The notes beneath the pieces were generated by a model. That model did not search any database, was not told the origin of the DNA, and saw only the letters and a list, made by a program, of their open reading frames with translations. DNA of 64,000 nucleotides from Methylococcaceae bacterium (GTDB taxonomy: Bacteria > Pseudomonadota > Gammaproteobacteria > Methylococcales > Methylomonadaceae): assembly GCA_016715325.1 (NCBI GenBank), contig JADKAL010000014.1, forward strand, positions 1 through 64,000, in the 5' to 3' direction. Both the position numbers and the translations under genes were made by a program. Positions 20,195-29,541 of the stretch are shown here, one piece after another (the stretch's first letter is position 1; every line of letters begins with the position of its first letter).

Positions 20195-21662
20195 CCGGCA
20201 CCAACGCTGTTGGGCATTGAACTGCTCCGCAGTTGCCCAAAGCTCTTTGAAGAATGCGGCAATCCGGCGGTAGCACTGTTCAACTTTTACCGCCTCGGCG
20301 TGGGTACTGCTGACGGTTAGTCGGGTTTGTCCCGCGTGACGCGTCTGCCTGCCGATGCCATAGAGCATCAAGGGGCGACTGGTGATGGCTTCGGTATGTC
20401 GGTCGGGATCGGCGAGCCGGACGAACAAGCTCCACCAGTTATAAACCAACGCGGTGATCCTGGCCATAAACCGGCAACGTTTCAGGTCCTGCGTGGTGAA
20501 GCCACCCCAGCCCCAATGATTTTTGAGTTCGTCAAAACTGTTTTCAGCATCGGCGCGGTCTCGGTAAAGTTGGGCAACGCTGAGCATTTCGATGTCCAAG
20601 GAGGTCACCAGGACGCTATATTCGTACACAGCGACATCATCGTCGGTTAGTTCCGCAAAACTCAACTGTCGCGGGCCTTGTTGGTTTTGGCCGACCACCG
20701 CCAGGTTTTTCTTTAGCTGCCGACGCAGGACGACTACACGCCGGGCACAACTCCAGCCAGTTAGGCGCAGTTCTGACTCTGCGGCTTGCCAGCCCTGTCC
20801 GGCCTTTACCCACTGATTACCCAGCATCAGCCGTTCAACCAAGCGCCGCGTGTTCGAGGTCAGCCGCAGTTTGAACAAGTACGGGAGACCTGCTTGCTCA
20901 GCCGCCTGCAGGTTGGCTTCGGTGCCCCAGTCCCGATCTCCCCTGAGCAACGCTGGCCAATGCTCACGGGGCAACCGGTTCAGCAGCGCCCATAACCCCA
21001 GGGGAGCTGTGCTTTGGATGCCACTTGTTTGCCGCTTTGCACTTCGACATCCAGAATCAGCCGGAGATTGGCAATCATATAAGTGTGGTAGGTATGCGAT
21101 GGACGACCCGGCTTGTGCGGGTTATAGCCGACTTCCGCGCCTTCTTGGTGGCCATGCAACGTTTTGATGCTCGTATCCGCATCTAAAATCCACGGCTCAC
21201 TCAACAACGGCGCATACACATCGTAATTGCTGTCCTGCAGCCAATGCACGCCTTCTACTTCGTCCATCTGCTGCAACGAACGCCGGACTGAGTCCTCGCT
21301 GACGACCTTGTTCATCCCCAGCAAGCCCGGATTGACACCGTCTCCCCGTAAGCCATTGATATGGGCATAGCGTTTGTGACCTGATAACACAGAAAGCAAT
21401 ACCGTCCCCAGCACATTGCGTTTGCTTGGGGCGTTGGGGCTAATCCAGGCAAAGGACACCGTGACACCCAATCACCAAATAATCCGCTAATGTGCAAAAA
21501 TTCTATGAAAAACGGCAATTGTCCCATCGCTGTCACCGATGCTTGTGGATCCCATTCCACATGGATTCGACCGCCAAATGTTTCTACCCTGACAGGTTCA
21601 GCATACGGAATTAATGCCTTTGGTTCGGGATCACCCAAAGGGTGAATGATCTGTTCTGCCAT
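20195..21662 (-). mobile_element. IS1380-type transposase, broken by two frameshifts and truncated at its 3' end
   Basis: The DDE transposase can be followed through three frames. The start is MAEQIIHPLGDPEPKALIP, preceded by an AGGAGG site. The middle is SPNAPSKRNVLGTVLLSVLSGHKRYAHI, PWILDADTSIKTLHGHQEGAEVGYNPHKPGRPSHTYHTYM. The last part is PALLRGDRDWGTEANLQAAE and YRDRADAENSFDELKNHWGWGGFTT, which holds the catalytic Glu region. The frame changes fall near 21465 and 21015, and each needs one missing base. The 3' end stops at QQRWCR, a little short of the usual C-terminus, where it meets the LMF fragment. I could not identify terminal inverted repeats or a target duplication, so the element is probably immobile. 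Confidence 0.82.
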
Positions 21663-21757
21663 AAACGCCTCCTGGTCGCCTAATTTCAAACAGTTAACAG
21701 TTTTTTTGCAAGCTTTAGATGCTCTTTTAAGGTTAAAAGGTTGTTATCTTAAGGACG

Positions 21758-21853
21758 CTTAGACAGATTGATTCTGCTCACACACAGGGCACAAATGGTT
21801 CTACAAGCTCACCACGAACGAACTCAAGCGCGTTCGTCCTGAGTCTGTCTAAG
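21758..21853. repeat. Small inverted-repeat element upstream of the transposase remnant
   Basis: CTTAGACAGA (21758-21767) and TCTGTCTAAG (21844-21853) form a perfect 10-bp terminal inverted repeat. Between them lie CGAACGAACTCAAG and a matching CGTTCG, related in wording to the other palindromic elements of the window but with different ends. Confidence 0.5.
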
Positions 21854-21860
21854 GACTTAA

Positions 21861-22373
21861 TCAGAGCTTCCTTAAATCGGGCAAAATAAAATCCGTTCCT
21901 GTTACATAAACATCGTGCAAACCGCTTGATACATTATCGATCAGAGAATTTTGTGTTCGTTTAATGATTTCAGGAAGTCCGACGACTAAATCATAGTGCC
22001 CGAGATCGCCAAGATTGATCCATTTTGCTTCAGCGACATCGCTCCGTGCTATGGGGACGGCATTGTTTTCATCTATTAATTTCACCAGAAAATCGATAAT
22101 CACATAGTGAAAGCCTTCAAGTCGGCGGTCGACGATTGCGACGATATTTTGTACTTCTACTTCGAGATTGGTTTCTTCCTGAAATTCACGGATGCAGGCT
22201 TCAACGAGCGATTCGCCTGCCTCCTGTTTGCCGCCCGGAATCGACCACAAGCCTTGAGCTGGTGCTTGATTGCGTTTGATTAATAAGATCTGTTGATGCC
22301 GGTTAAATAGTAAACCGCCAACGCCGATGCTTGGAATTGGTTCGGCGTTATCCGCAGTTTCGGATTCAATCAT
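21861..22373 (-). CDS. Nudix hydrolase
   Basis: A 170-residue cytoplasmic pyrophosphohydrolase. The Nudix box is complete: G-KQEAG-E followed by [11 protein letters not shown], giving the GX5EX7REUXEE metal site. The preceding [33 protein letters not shown] strand pattern is typical of the ADP-ribose / MutT-like branch. Substrate cannot be told from sequence; candidates are ADP-ribose, oxidised nucleotides or a cofactor precursor. The C-terminal 40 residues extend past the core fold. It stands alone, between the IS remnant and the divergent cytochrome c4 gene. Confidence 0.92.
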   Translation of the reverse strand: MIESETADNAEPIPSIGVGGLLFNRHQQILLIKRNQAPAQGLWSIPGGKQEAGESLVEACIREFQEETNLEVEVQNIVAIVDRRLEGFHYVIIDFLVKLIDENNAVPIARSDVAEAKWINLGDLGHYDLVVGLPEIIKRTQNSLIDNVSSGLHDVYVTGTDFILPDLRKL

Positions 22374-22482
22374 GGCAAGTTCGTGAATTATTCATTAGGC
22401 TTCGCTGCTTTTGCTTGTATATTAAGATCAAATTATAATCAAACCTTGCATGATTTTTTGCATAAACTTTATGAGGTGACCC

Positions 22483-23049
22483 ATGCACTTATTGAAGCGT
22501 GCGTTTACAGTTTCGTTATTTTTGGCTTTTGTTTGGACGATGCAAGTATCGGCCAATGAATTAACACAAGTTGAACAAAAGGCGGCAGTCTGCTTTGGCT
22601 GCCACGGCGATAAAGGTAAAAGCAGCAATACGCAAACGCCAAGTTTGGCAGCACAACAATCAGTTTATACGGTCAATCAGCTTAAGGCTTTCAAAGCCGG
22701 AGGACGTGTGAATGCGATTATGCAAGCCCAAACGGCTAGCATGAGCGATGAAGACATCAATAACTACGGCGCATATTTCGCTGTGCAATTGCCTCCTAAA
22801 GCGAGCGGCGATCCTGCTTTGGTTCAACAAGGCAAAAGCAAAGCAACCGTGTGCTTGGGGTGTCACGGTTCAGCGGGTGAAGGCAACGGACAATTTCCCC
22901 GTTTAGGAGGGCAGCAACCGGAATATATGATCCAGCAATTGAGCCATTTCAAAAGCGGTGCCCGGCAAAACGGTGCGATGCAAGCTATTGCGGGCAATCT
23001 TTCCGAAGAAGACATTAAAGCACTGGCGGCATTTTTCGGTTCCTTATAA
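22483..23049 (+). CDS. Dihaem cytochrome c4-type periplasmic protein
   Basis: A 188-residue protein with a signal peptide (MHLLKRAFTVSLFLAFVWTMQVSA) and two tandem class I cytochrome c domains. Haem sites are CFGCHGDKG and CLGCHGSAGEG. Each domain carries a likely axial methionine after AGGR-type helices (NAIMQAQTASMSDEDI and GAMQAIAGNLSEEDI). Such c4 cytochromes shuttle electrons from the bc1 complex to terminal oxidases in the periplasm. The start follows GAGGTGACCC, giving a good ribosome site. It is monocistronic, as a strong terminator lies 29 bases after the stop. Confidence 0.93.
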   Translation: MHLLKRAFTVSLFLAFVWTMQVSANELTQVEQKAAVCFGCHGDKGKSSNTQTPSLAAQQSVYTVNQLKAFKAGGRVNAIMQAQTASMSDEDINNYGAYFAVQLPPKASGDPALVQQGKSKATVCLGCHGSAGEGNGQFPRLGGQQPEYMIQQLSHFKSGARQNGAMQAIAGNLSEEDIKALAAFFGSL

Positions 23050-23077
23050 GCCACAAGTCGTATTGCATCCCTTTTAG

Positions 23078-23099
23078 AAGGCGGTTTACCGCCTTTTTT
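23078..23099 (+). terminator. Rho-independent terminator after cytochrome c4
   Basis: AAGGCGGT and ACCGCCTT pair across a two-base TT centre and run into TTTTT. Strong, short hairpin directly after the cytochrome gene. Confidence 0.9.
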
Positions 23100-23222
23100 G
23101 TTGCTCTTTTTTCACGATCCAGGTTGTCAAATGCCCCGCTGCCTGACAAATGGTTTATCATAAGCTGATTAACTATTTAGCCAGTGAACGCTTACCTAAG
23201 CCTATATCAATAATAATAAAGA

Positions 23223-25466
23223 ATGAACCAAACAGCTTCTAAAACGACCGACCGTAATCTTCTCCAGATTTTTTTATTTGCGGGTACGCTATTCACCAGT
23301 GCGGCGCTGATGTTCGTGCTTCAACCGATGTTCGGCAAAATCCTGCTACCTTTGTTAGGCGGTTCGCCCGCAGTTTGGAATACCTGTATGGTGTTTTACC
23401 AGACTGTTTTATTCCTCGGTTATCTTTATGCGCATTATCTATCTACCCGGCTTAGCCACCATCGGCAAATTCTTGTTCATCTGGGTGTAATCCTAATCAG
23501 TTTCCTAGCGCTGCCAGTTGGATTACCTCAAACAGTTTCACCGCCGACCGAAAGCAATCCCACTTTCTGGTTGCTCGGCGTGTTATCGCTTTCAATTGGC
23601 TTACCGTTTTTTGTGGTTTCTACCACGGCTCCGCTTATCCAAAAATGGTTTGCCAATATCGGTCATCACACCAGCAGCGATCCGTATTATCTTTATGCTG
23701 CCAGTAATAGCGGTAGTTTGATCGCACTGCTCAGTTATCCTTTTTTAATCGAGCCAAATATCGGGCTGAGCGGGCAAAAATCGGATTGGACTGTTGGTTT
23801 TGTTATGCTTTGCATATTAATTGGCGGATGCGCGTTCGCGTTGTGGAAAGCACAACAAGCGAAAGAAGAGTTTGACGAATCTAGCTCAAAAGATGATGAA
23901 CTCAGCATTTTCACCAAATTGCACTGGTTGGCTTTGGCCTTTGTCCCGTCGAGTTTATTACTGGGTTTAACCACCTTTATTAGTACGGACATCGCTTCGG
24001 TACCGCTGTTATGGATTATCCCATTAACCCTGTACTTGCTCACATTTGTAATCGTATTTTCGAAGTGGCACGACAAAGTACATGGCTGGATGGTGAAGGC
24101 GCAACCGATTGTGTTGTTGCCCTTTCTGGCCTATTCGTTCATCAATCCGGCGGTGCTGCCTTATTGGGTCGATCTTGGCATCCATTTAACAGCCTTTTTC
24201 CTCGCAGTGATGGTTTGCCACGGCGAACTTGCTCGTTTAAGGCCGAATACGCGCCACCTGACGACTTATTACCTGATCATGTCGTTCGCCGGCATGTTGG
24301 GCGGTATGTTCAATACTTTCGTAGCACCGTTTATTTTCAATGCGGTATACGAATACCCGTTGATGATTATCGCCGCACTTTTGCTGCGTCCGGGTTTGAA
24401 CGCCTCCTTCAACGGCGGTAATAAAGCATGGCTGAAGCAATTGATTCTTCCTGCCTTTTTGATTATTGTAGGGTTAGTGGTCTTTTTCAGTGTTGACGAT
24501 TTGCCGCAGTACCTCGATACCATCGGCGTGGGTTTAATCCTATTGGCAGGTTTGACCTATGCCTTCAGGTCGCAACCGATCACGCTCGCTTTGATGACCG
24601 GCATTCTTATCTTCTTTACCTTCGGCTTGCACAGCATGTTGTCGAATACGCTTTATCAGGAGCGTACTTTTTTCGGCGTTTTATCTGTGCGCGAAAGTAT
24701 GTTGACGAATGAGCAAGGCCAGCCGGAAAAATATAGAGAGTTTTATCACGGTACTACTAAACACGGCGCACAGCGCTTAGCGGCAGATGTTTCCCGCATG
24801 CCTTTAACCTATTTCAGCCGTCAAGGCCCCATCGGACAACTTTTTGCCGAGTACGAAAAGGTTAATACCAACTGGGAAATCGGCATTATCGGTTTGGGTG
24901 CAGGTACTTTGGCCTGCTACACCAAGCCTGAACAAAGCTGGGCATTTTATGAACTCGATCCGTTGGTGGTTGATATTGCCAGCAATCCCAAGTACTTTAC
25001 GTATATCAGCCAGTGCAATCCAAAAATAAAGATGGTTGTGGGTGATGCCCGCTTATCGTTGGAAAAAGAACCCGACCATAAATTCGATTTATATATTGTC
25101 GATGCGTTCAGTTCCGATTCCATACCGACGCATTTATTGACCCAGGAAGCGATTAAGCTCTATTTCGAAAAAATAAAACCGGACGGCATTCTGGCGCTTC
25201 ACATAACTAACCGCCATTTAGCGCTTAAAAAAGTATTATCCAACCATGCTGAAAATTTGCATTTAGCATCGTTGATTCAGGAATTCAAACCGCAAAAAGA
25301 CATTCCTTTGGTTGTTGCTACCGACTGGATTGTCATGGCAAAGAAACCGGAAACGTTAGATTTACTAAAGCAAAGCCAATTAGGAAGCTGGCAAAAACTG
25401 CCCTTGTATTTCGATATTAAACCCTGGACGGACGATTTTACGAATATCGTAACTATTTGGAAATAA
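23223..25466 (+). CDS. Membrane protein fused to spermidine-synthase-like methyltransferase-fold domain
   Basis: A 747-residue fusion. The first 480 residues carry a dozen or so hydrophobic helices, beginning with LFAGTLFTSAALMFVLQPMFGKILLPLLGG, the usual signature of this group. The soluble C-terminal third has a Rossmann fold of the spermidine synthase type: IGIIGLGAGTLACYTKPEQ (nucleotide-binding loop), FYELDPLVVDIA, VVGDARLSLEKE and YIVDAFSSDSIPTHLLTQEA. The family is widespread but its reaction is not established; polyamine transfer at the membrane is inferred from the fold only. The gene appears monocistronic. Confidence 0.88.
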   Translation: MNQTASKTTDRNLLQIFLFAGTLFTSAALMFVLQPMFGKILLPLLGGSPAVWNTCMVFYQTVLFLGYLYAHYLSTRLSHHRQILVHLGVILISFLALPVGLPQTVSPPTESNPTFWLLGVLSLSIGLPFFVVSTTAPLIQKWFANIGHHTSSDPYYLYAASNSGSLIALLSYPFLIEPNIGLSGQKSDWTVGFVMLCILIGGCAFALWKAQQAKEEFDESSSKDDELSIFTKLHWLALAFVPSSLLLGLTTFISTDIASVPLLWIIPLTLYLLTFVIVFSKWHDKVHGWMVKAQPIVLLPFLAYSFINPAVLPYWVDLGIHLTAFFLAVMVCHGELARLRPNTRHLTTYYLIMSFAGMLGGMFNTFVAPFIFNAVYEYPLMIIAALLLRPGLNASFNGGNKAWLKQLILPAFLIIVGLVVFFSVDDLPQYLDTIGVGLILLAGLTYAFRSQPITLALMTGILIFFTFGLHSMLSNTLYQERTFFGVLSVRESMLTNEQGQPEKYREFYHGTTKHGAQRLAADVSRMPLTYFSRQGPIGQLFAEYEKVNTNWEIGIIGLGAGTLACYTKPEQSWAFYELDPLVVDIASNPKYFTYISQCNPKIKMVVGDARLSLEKEPDHKFDLYIVDAFSSDSIPTHLLTQEAIKLYFEKIKPDGILALHITNRHLALKKVLSNHAENLHLASLIQEFKPQKDIPLVVATDWIVMAKKPETLDLLKQSQLGSWQKLPLYFDIKPWTDDFTNIVTIWK

Positions 25467-25638
25467 GTTATTGTTTTTAATAAACAAAGATTATTTAAAC
25501 TCAGATATTGAAATTTTTAAATAATAGTTGTAAGCCGCCAAAAAATAATTGATGATAGTGCTATAATTAAATTAGCAACTGTGCTGAAAAAGTCGGGTCA
25601 AAGTGTGCAATAGTTGCTTATATAACGAGGAGATCCCC

Positions 25639-26268
25639 ATGAATGCTATGCTGCTAAGACCTTACCGTAAAAATTTAACCACACACGGCTTGATTTACCT
25701 TGCAGGTGAAGAACAGCCGATCACCATAAAAAATATTTCCATTACCGGTGTGCTTGCTCAACTTAACAGCAAGATCGGCAAAAACGACATTAAAGATATT
25801 TTTAATACTTTATTGGCATCGACCATAATCGATCTGTATCTACCGGAAATGCGTTTAGCCGGTGAAGTAGAAGTCATTAGGGTGGATATGCAGGACGATC
25901 ATATCCTGCTCGCCCTCGAATTTAAAAATGTCTCATACGATGTCAATGACTTATTGTACAAGCGCAAAGCTTACCGTAAGAATTTACCGGGTCCGGGGCA
26001 TATATTATTCAACGGCGAATATATGGAATTTACGTCGGTCAATGTGTCTGTAGACGGCATTATGATTCGTTTAGCCGATCCGGTTTATGTCGAACCCGGC
26101 GTAGTTACGGTCTTCGAATTCAAGAAACTTGAGCTGGAAGGCGAAATTAAGGTAATTTGGCTGGAACGTTTGGCAGATGGCGGCACTTTGATGGGTCTTC
26201 AATACGTTCACATGGCGAAATCACAAATTAAAGGCATCCCTGAATTTGCTTGGCCGCAAACTGCTTAA
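25639..26268 (+). CDS. Tandem PilZ-domain protein (c-di-GMP effector candidate)
   Basis: A 209-residue protein made of two similar halves. Each begins with a YRKNL phrase and contains a strand with the PilZ NxSxxG pattern: KNISITG in the first half and VNVSVDG in the second. The arginine motif before each is RPYRK (one residue short) and RKAYRK (a full RxxxR near residue 110). The second half therefore looks competent for cyclic-di-GMP while the first may be degenerate. GAGGAG at 25627-25632 fixes the ATG at 25639, although the frame is open to 25603. A TATAAT stretch about 75 bases upstream is a possible -10 box. Motility, exopolysaccharide or adhesion are possible outputs; nothing nearby decides. 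Confidence 0.75.
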   Translation: MNAMLLRPYRKNLTTHGLIYLAGEEQPITIKNISITGVLAQLNSKIGKNDIKDIFNTLLASTIIDLYLPEMRLAGEVEVIRVDMQDDHILLALEFKNVSYDVNDLLYKRKAYRKNLPGPGHILFNGEYMEFTSVNVSVDGIMIRLADPVYVEPGVVTVFEFKKLELEGEIKVIWLERLADGGTLMGLQYVHMAKSQIKGIPEFAWPQTA

Positions 26269-26380
26269 AGTTTCTGAACACTAAAATCTCTCTTCTTCGC
26301 TCGTTGTCAATCTAATTGCAATAGCTGCTGTCGATAGGCATTTCGTTATTTTTAATGAAATGCCTAATCAAAACATAGAT

Positions 26381-28399
26381 CTACAGATTCTTATAAAGCA
26401 CTGAAGGTATCGTATTTTTTAAAGCGATACCGATTGAAATTTGAACAGGTATCAATAGTCGTTGACCGAAAGATACGGCTTGTTTACGTTTAAATTTATT
26501 TACTTCCCGTAACTTTTCTTCACTTACGCCGTAATATTCGGCTAAAGACTTTAGAGATTCACCCTTCTCAAGGTAATGAACCGTCATTAAAGCGTCTTCG
26601 CCGATATTTTTTGATATTTCAGGTTCTTTCGATTTTAATTCGCCGGAAATAAACGGCTTTTGATCGCTGTTAATTAAATTCAATGCCAGTAAAGGCATTT
26701 CAAATTTCGATTGATCGGGCCGCGATGATAATGCCCATGCATGAGGGAAAGGCAATACATGGCTGTCGTTTTTAGTTGATTTCGCTAGAAATGTCAGGCT
26801 TCGGTGTAAGGTATTTGCGTTAGTTACCGGCATTAAAAAGCTAAAGGGTTTTCGTTCCGTCAATCTGGAATTAAGGTAAGCGGAGTTTAATTGGTTAAAC
26901 TCATCGCTTTGAAAATTTGCCAGTTTAGCTACCTCGCTTAAATCCTTGTGCAACAGTTGATCGATATCGTTTTCACGATCAATCGCCACCTTTATAAAAT
27001 AAGGCTCGTTTTTGATCGGCCTGAGATTCAATCCAAACCCTGCCGGATTGGAAAATATCCGTGCCAACGCCAATAGTCTAGGTACATAATTTTGAGTTTC
27101 GGCGGGCATCTCTAACGACCAGTAATCGGTATCTAAGCCTTGTTCTAAATTTTTTGCGATTGCCGCATCGACATTACCCGGTCCCCAGTTGTAAGCGGCT
27201 AGCGCTAACAACCAATCGCCTTTGTAGTGTCCGTTCAAACTTGAAAGAAAACGCGCAGCCGCTTGTGTTGAAGCAATGGCATCCCGTCTTGCATCGTAGT
27301 CGGAACTTTGTTCTAAACCGTATAATCGTCCGGTGCTGGGTATAAACTGCCATAAGCCTGATGCGCTGGCCGAGGATAATGCAGTCGATTTGTACGCGCT
27401 TTCCATAATAGGCAGTAGCGCCAAATCCAGCGGTAAGCCGTGCTTACTTAACGTATCGACAATGTGATAAAGATATGGCCGAGCACGCTCTGATACACCG
27501 TTAAGAAAGCCTCTGCTATAAGCAGCAACTTGTTTGGCGATACGTTCGTTGATAACAGCCTGTTTGTCCTGGCAATGTTGCGCCATTTGGGCATAACCGT
27601 CAGTCAACACACCTTCTTTTGCAAGCTGAATTATTTCTTTTTTACGTAAGTCCGAACAGTTCCCGATTCCTGGCGTTTTTATAAAAGTGGGTTTGTTACT
27701 AAGTCCTGACTTACTGTTTTGTGATGTATTATCCGTAGCGTCTTCTTTTGTGGATACTATTTTGGATAAATCGGGATGTAACCCGAGTCGTGTTCGAATA
27801 CGACCGACAGAACTTTTAAATAAACTATCGCTTTTAGCTGTTGCCAGCTTTTCTGCTTCGCTCAGAGAGACATTTTTAGTTAAGCGACTCGTTAATTGAC
27901 TCTCCGATTTTTTTGAACCCAACAGCAACCGGCCCAATTTTGTGTACTTAGCTTCGGAATCCGGTGACGATAAATTCGCTTCCGATTTATGCGGCATTAA
28001 TACTTGCCTGACTCTGAGTTTCTCGGAAATTTTTAACTCGCTCTTAGATGCGTTTCCGTTATTACTGCCGGTTGTGATTTGTTCCGCCGTTTCATTACGA
28101 TTTGCACTATTTGAATTTATACGGACAGACGACAATACGGAAGAATTTGTCCGGGCAACCGGCGAAGCTACAATCGTTTCTATCCCTGCTGCTGGATTCG
28201 GCACCGGAATTCTGATGCCGGAACGGATACGTTCCCAAACATTACCGGGGTTGGCGCTCTGCTTCGTGTGTTTTTTACTTTTGCCGGAAGTTCGAGACTT
28301 GTGAACTTTAGCGTCCGCATTACTGATAACAATACTTGGAAAATGTATTGAAATGGTTGTAAAAATAAAAACAATCAAGGTAAGTTTAGTTAATCGCAT
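26381..28399 (-). CDS. mltD: Membrane-bound lytic murein transglycosylase D-like, with LysM
   Basis: A 672-residue exported enzyme that cleaves peptidoglycan glycan strands. After the signal peptide (MRLTKLTLIVFIFTTISIHFPSIVIS) comes a 230-residue low-complexity serine/lysine-rich stretch unusual for MltD. The SLT domain follows, with LDLALLPIMESAYKSTALSSASASGLWQFIPSTG (catalytic Glu in PIMES), then LLALAAYNWGPGNVDAAI and YVPRLLALARI. A LysM module (HYLEKGESLKSLAEYYGVSEE) sits near residue 620. There is no lipobox cysteine, unlike E. coli MltD, so it may be periplasmic or signal-anchored. Monocistronic as far as can be seen. Confidence 0.9.
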   Translation of the reverse strand: MRLTKLTLIVFIFTTISIHFPSIVISNADAKVHKSRTSGKSKKHTKQSANPGNVWERIRSGIRIPVPNPAAGIETIVASPVARTNSSVLSSVRINSNSANRNETAEQITTGSNNGNASKSELKISEKLRVRQVLMPHKSEANLSSPDSEAKYTKLGRLLLGSKKSESQLTSRLTKNVSLSEAEKLATAKSDSLFKSSVGRIRTRLGLHPDLSKIVSTKEDATDNTSQNSKSGLSNKPTFIKTPGIGNCSDLRKKEIIQLAKEGVLTDGYAQMAQHCQDKQAVINERIAKQVAAYSRGFLNGVSERARPYLYHIVDTLSKHGLPLDLALLPIMESAYKSTALSSASASGLWQFIPSTGRLYGLEQSSDYDARRDAIASTQAAARFLSSLNGHYKGDWLLALAAYNWGPGNVDAAIAKNLEQGLDTDYWSLEMPAETQNYVPRLLALARIFSNPAGFGLNLRPIKNEPYFIKVAIDRENDIDQLLHKDLSEVAKLANFQSDEFNQLNSAYLNSRLTERKPFSFLMPVTNANTLHRSLTFLAKSTKNDSHVLPFPHAWALSSRPDQSKFEMPLLALNLINSDQKPFISGELKSKEPEISKNIGEDALMTVHYLEKGESLKSLAEYYGVSEEKLREVNKFKRKQAVSFGQRLLIPVQISIGIALKNTIPSVLYKNL

Positions 28400-28515
28400 G
28401 ACTTTCCTTTATTAGATTTCATTCATTGAGCAATCGGGATTATTAAATTTAACACGCAAAGATTAATAGAAGATGAACTTTAAAATGCGAAAAAATCGAC
28501 ATGCATGAGCATCAA

Positions 28516-29541
28516 TCAGCCTAATACAAAACGCTTTTTATTTCTTTCCAGCCAAAATTGAGAGGCTAATTCTTGCGATTGTACTTGAGTATCGGCTTTG
28601 CCAAGTAATTTTAACGCAATGGCTGCCGTTCCGATAATCGAAGCCTCGGCGAATTCATCTACTATGGTTCCTGCCCACACTGGATGAAGCTGAGATGGAT
28701 CGAGCGTCTCTGCTCTGACATGCCGATGGGTAAAAAGTGCCGGCCAAATCTCCTCGCTTAACTCGCCACAGTGGACGCTTTGCACCAAGCAATCCATATC
28801 GGGATTGCGTTCGGTTTCGCCGCCTTCGCCTTTCAACACCGCCATGTGCGGTTGTTGCAATAACGCAGCTGCCTGTTGATGGACGGAACGATACGAGGGA
28901 TGGAATATACCCTGAATACTGTACCGAGCATTAAAAGGGTTCAGAAGGCGAACAATGGTATGAACCGGCGACCGTAAACCTAAAATTGGCCTGAGATCGA
29001 TGATATTCTGCAACGTCGGGCAAAATTGTTCCAATGCCAAGTAACTGAAATGCCGGGTTTGCAACTGTTGTTTGGCGTCTTCAATCGAACTTGCAGGGCT
29101 AATACCTAAAGATGACATTGCTGTTTGCGTGTAAAGGCGGTTCGATGCCGGGCCTTCCGCACCGTGCATGAAAATTTTTACACCATTCTCGGCCAACAGC
29201 AATGCCGATAACAAAAACCACGGCAGATGACGCCGTTTTCCCGCATAACTCGCCCAATCCAAGTCGACCAGCCCGCTATCCCCGGCCAAATCAAAGGATT
29301 CCCTGGCTGCGAGCACAAATCCGGTTAATTCTTCCGGCGTCTCTTCCTTGATCCGCATCAACATCAAAAAAGCGCCTAATTGTTCCGGTAGCACCTCGTC
29401 AGCCAAAATCATCCGCATGGCACGGTACGCTTCATCCTTTGTTAGTGCTCGCGAGCCTTTTTTACCTTTGCCAAGGATACGTATCGTTTCCGCAAAAGGA
29501 TGTTCTGCCCGGTCGGTGGCAAGGTGATGGGAAAAGGTCAT
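28516..29541 (-). CDS. ybiB: YbiB/TrpD2-like glycosyltransferase family 3 protein
   Basis: A 341-residue homologue of anthranilate phosphoribosyltransferase of the YbiB (TrpD2) type. The N-terminal helical part (HPFAETIRILGKGKKGSRALTKDEAYRAM, LGAFLMLMRIKEETPEE) and the later GLRSPVHTIVRLLNPF, KGEGGETERNPD are family hallmarks. YbiB proteins bind nucleic acid and lack the true TrpD glycine-rich phosphoribosyl site, so a DNA-damage-related role is more likely than tryptophan synthesis. Its ATG overlaps the ctaB stop by four bases (ATGA), making a two-gene operon. The start at 29541 is therefore secure. Confidence 0.88.
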   Translation of the reverse strand: MTFSHHLATDRAEHPFAETIRILGKGKKGSRALTKDEAYRAMRMILADEVLPEQLGAFLMLMRIKEETPEELTGFVLAARESFDLAGDSGLVDLDWASYAGKRRHLPWFLLSALLLAENGVKIFMHGAEGPASNRLYTQTAMSSLGISPASSIEDAKQQLQTRHFSYLALEQFCPTLQNIIDLRPILGLRSPVHTIVRLLNPFNARYSIQGIFHPSYRSVHQQAAALLQQPHMAVLKGEGGETERNPDMDCLVQSVHCGELSEEIWPALFTHRHVRAETLDPSQLHPVWAGTIVDEFAEASIIGTAAIALKLLGKADTQVQSQELASQFWLERNKKRFVLG

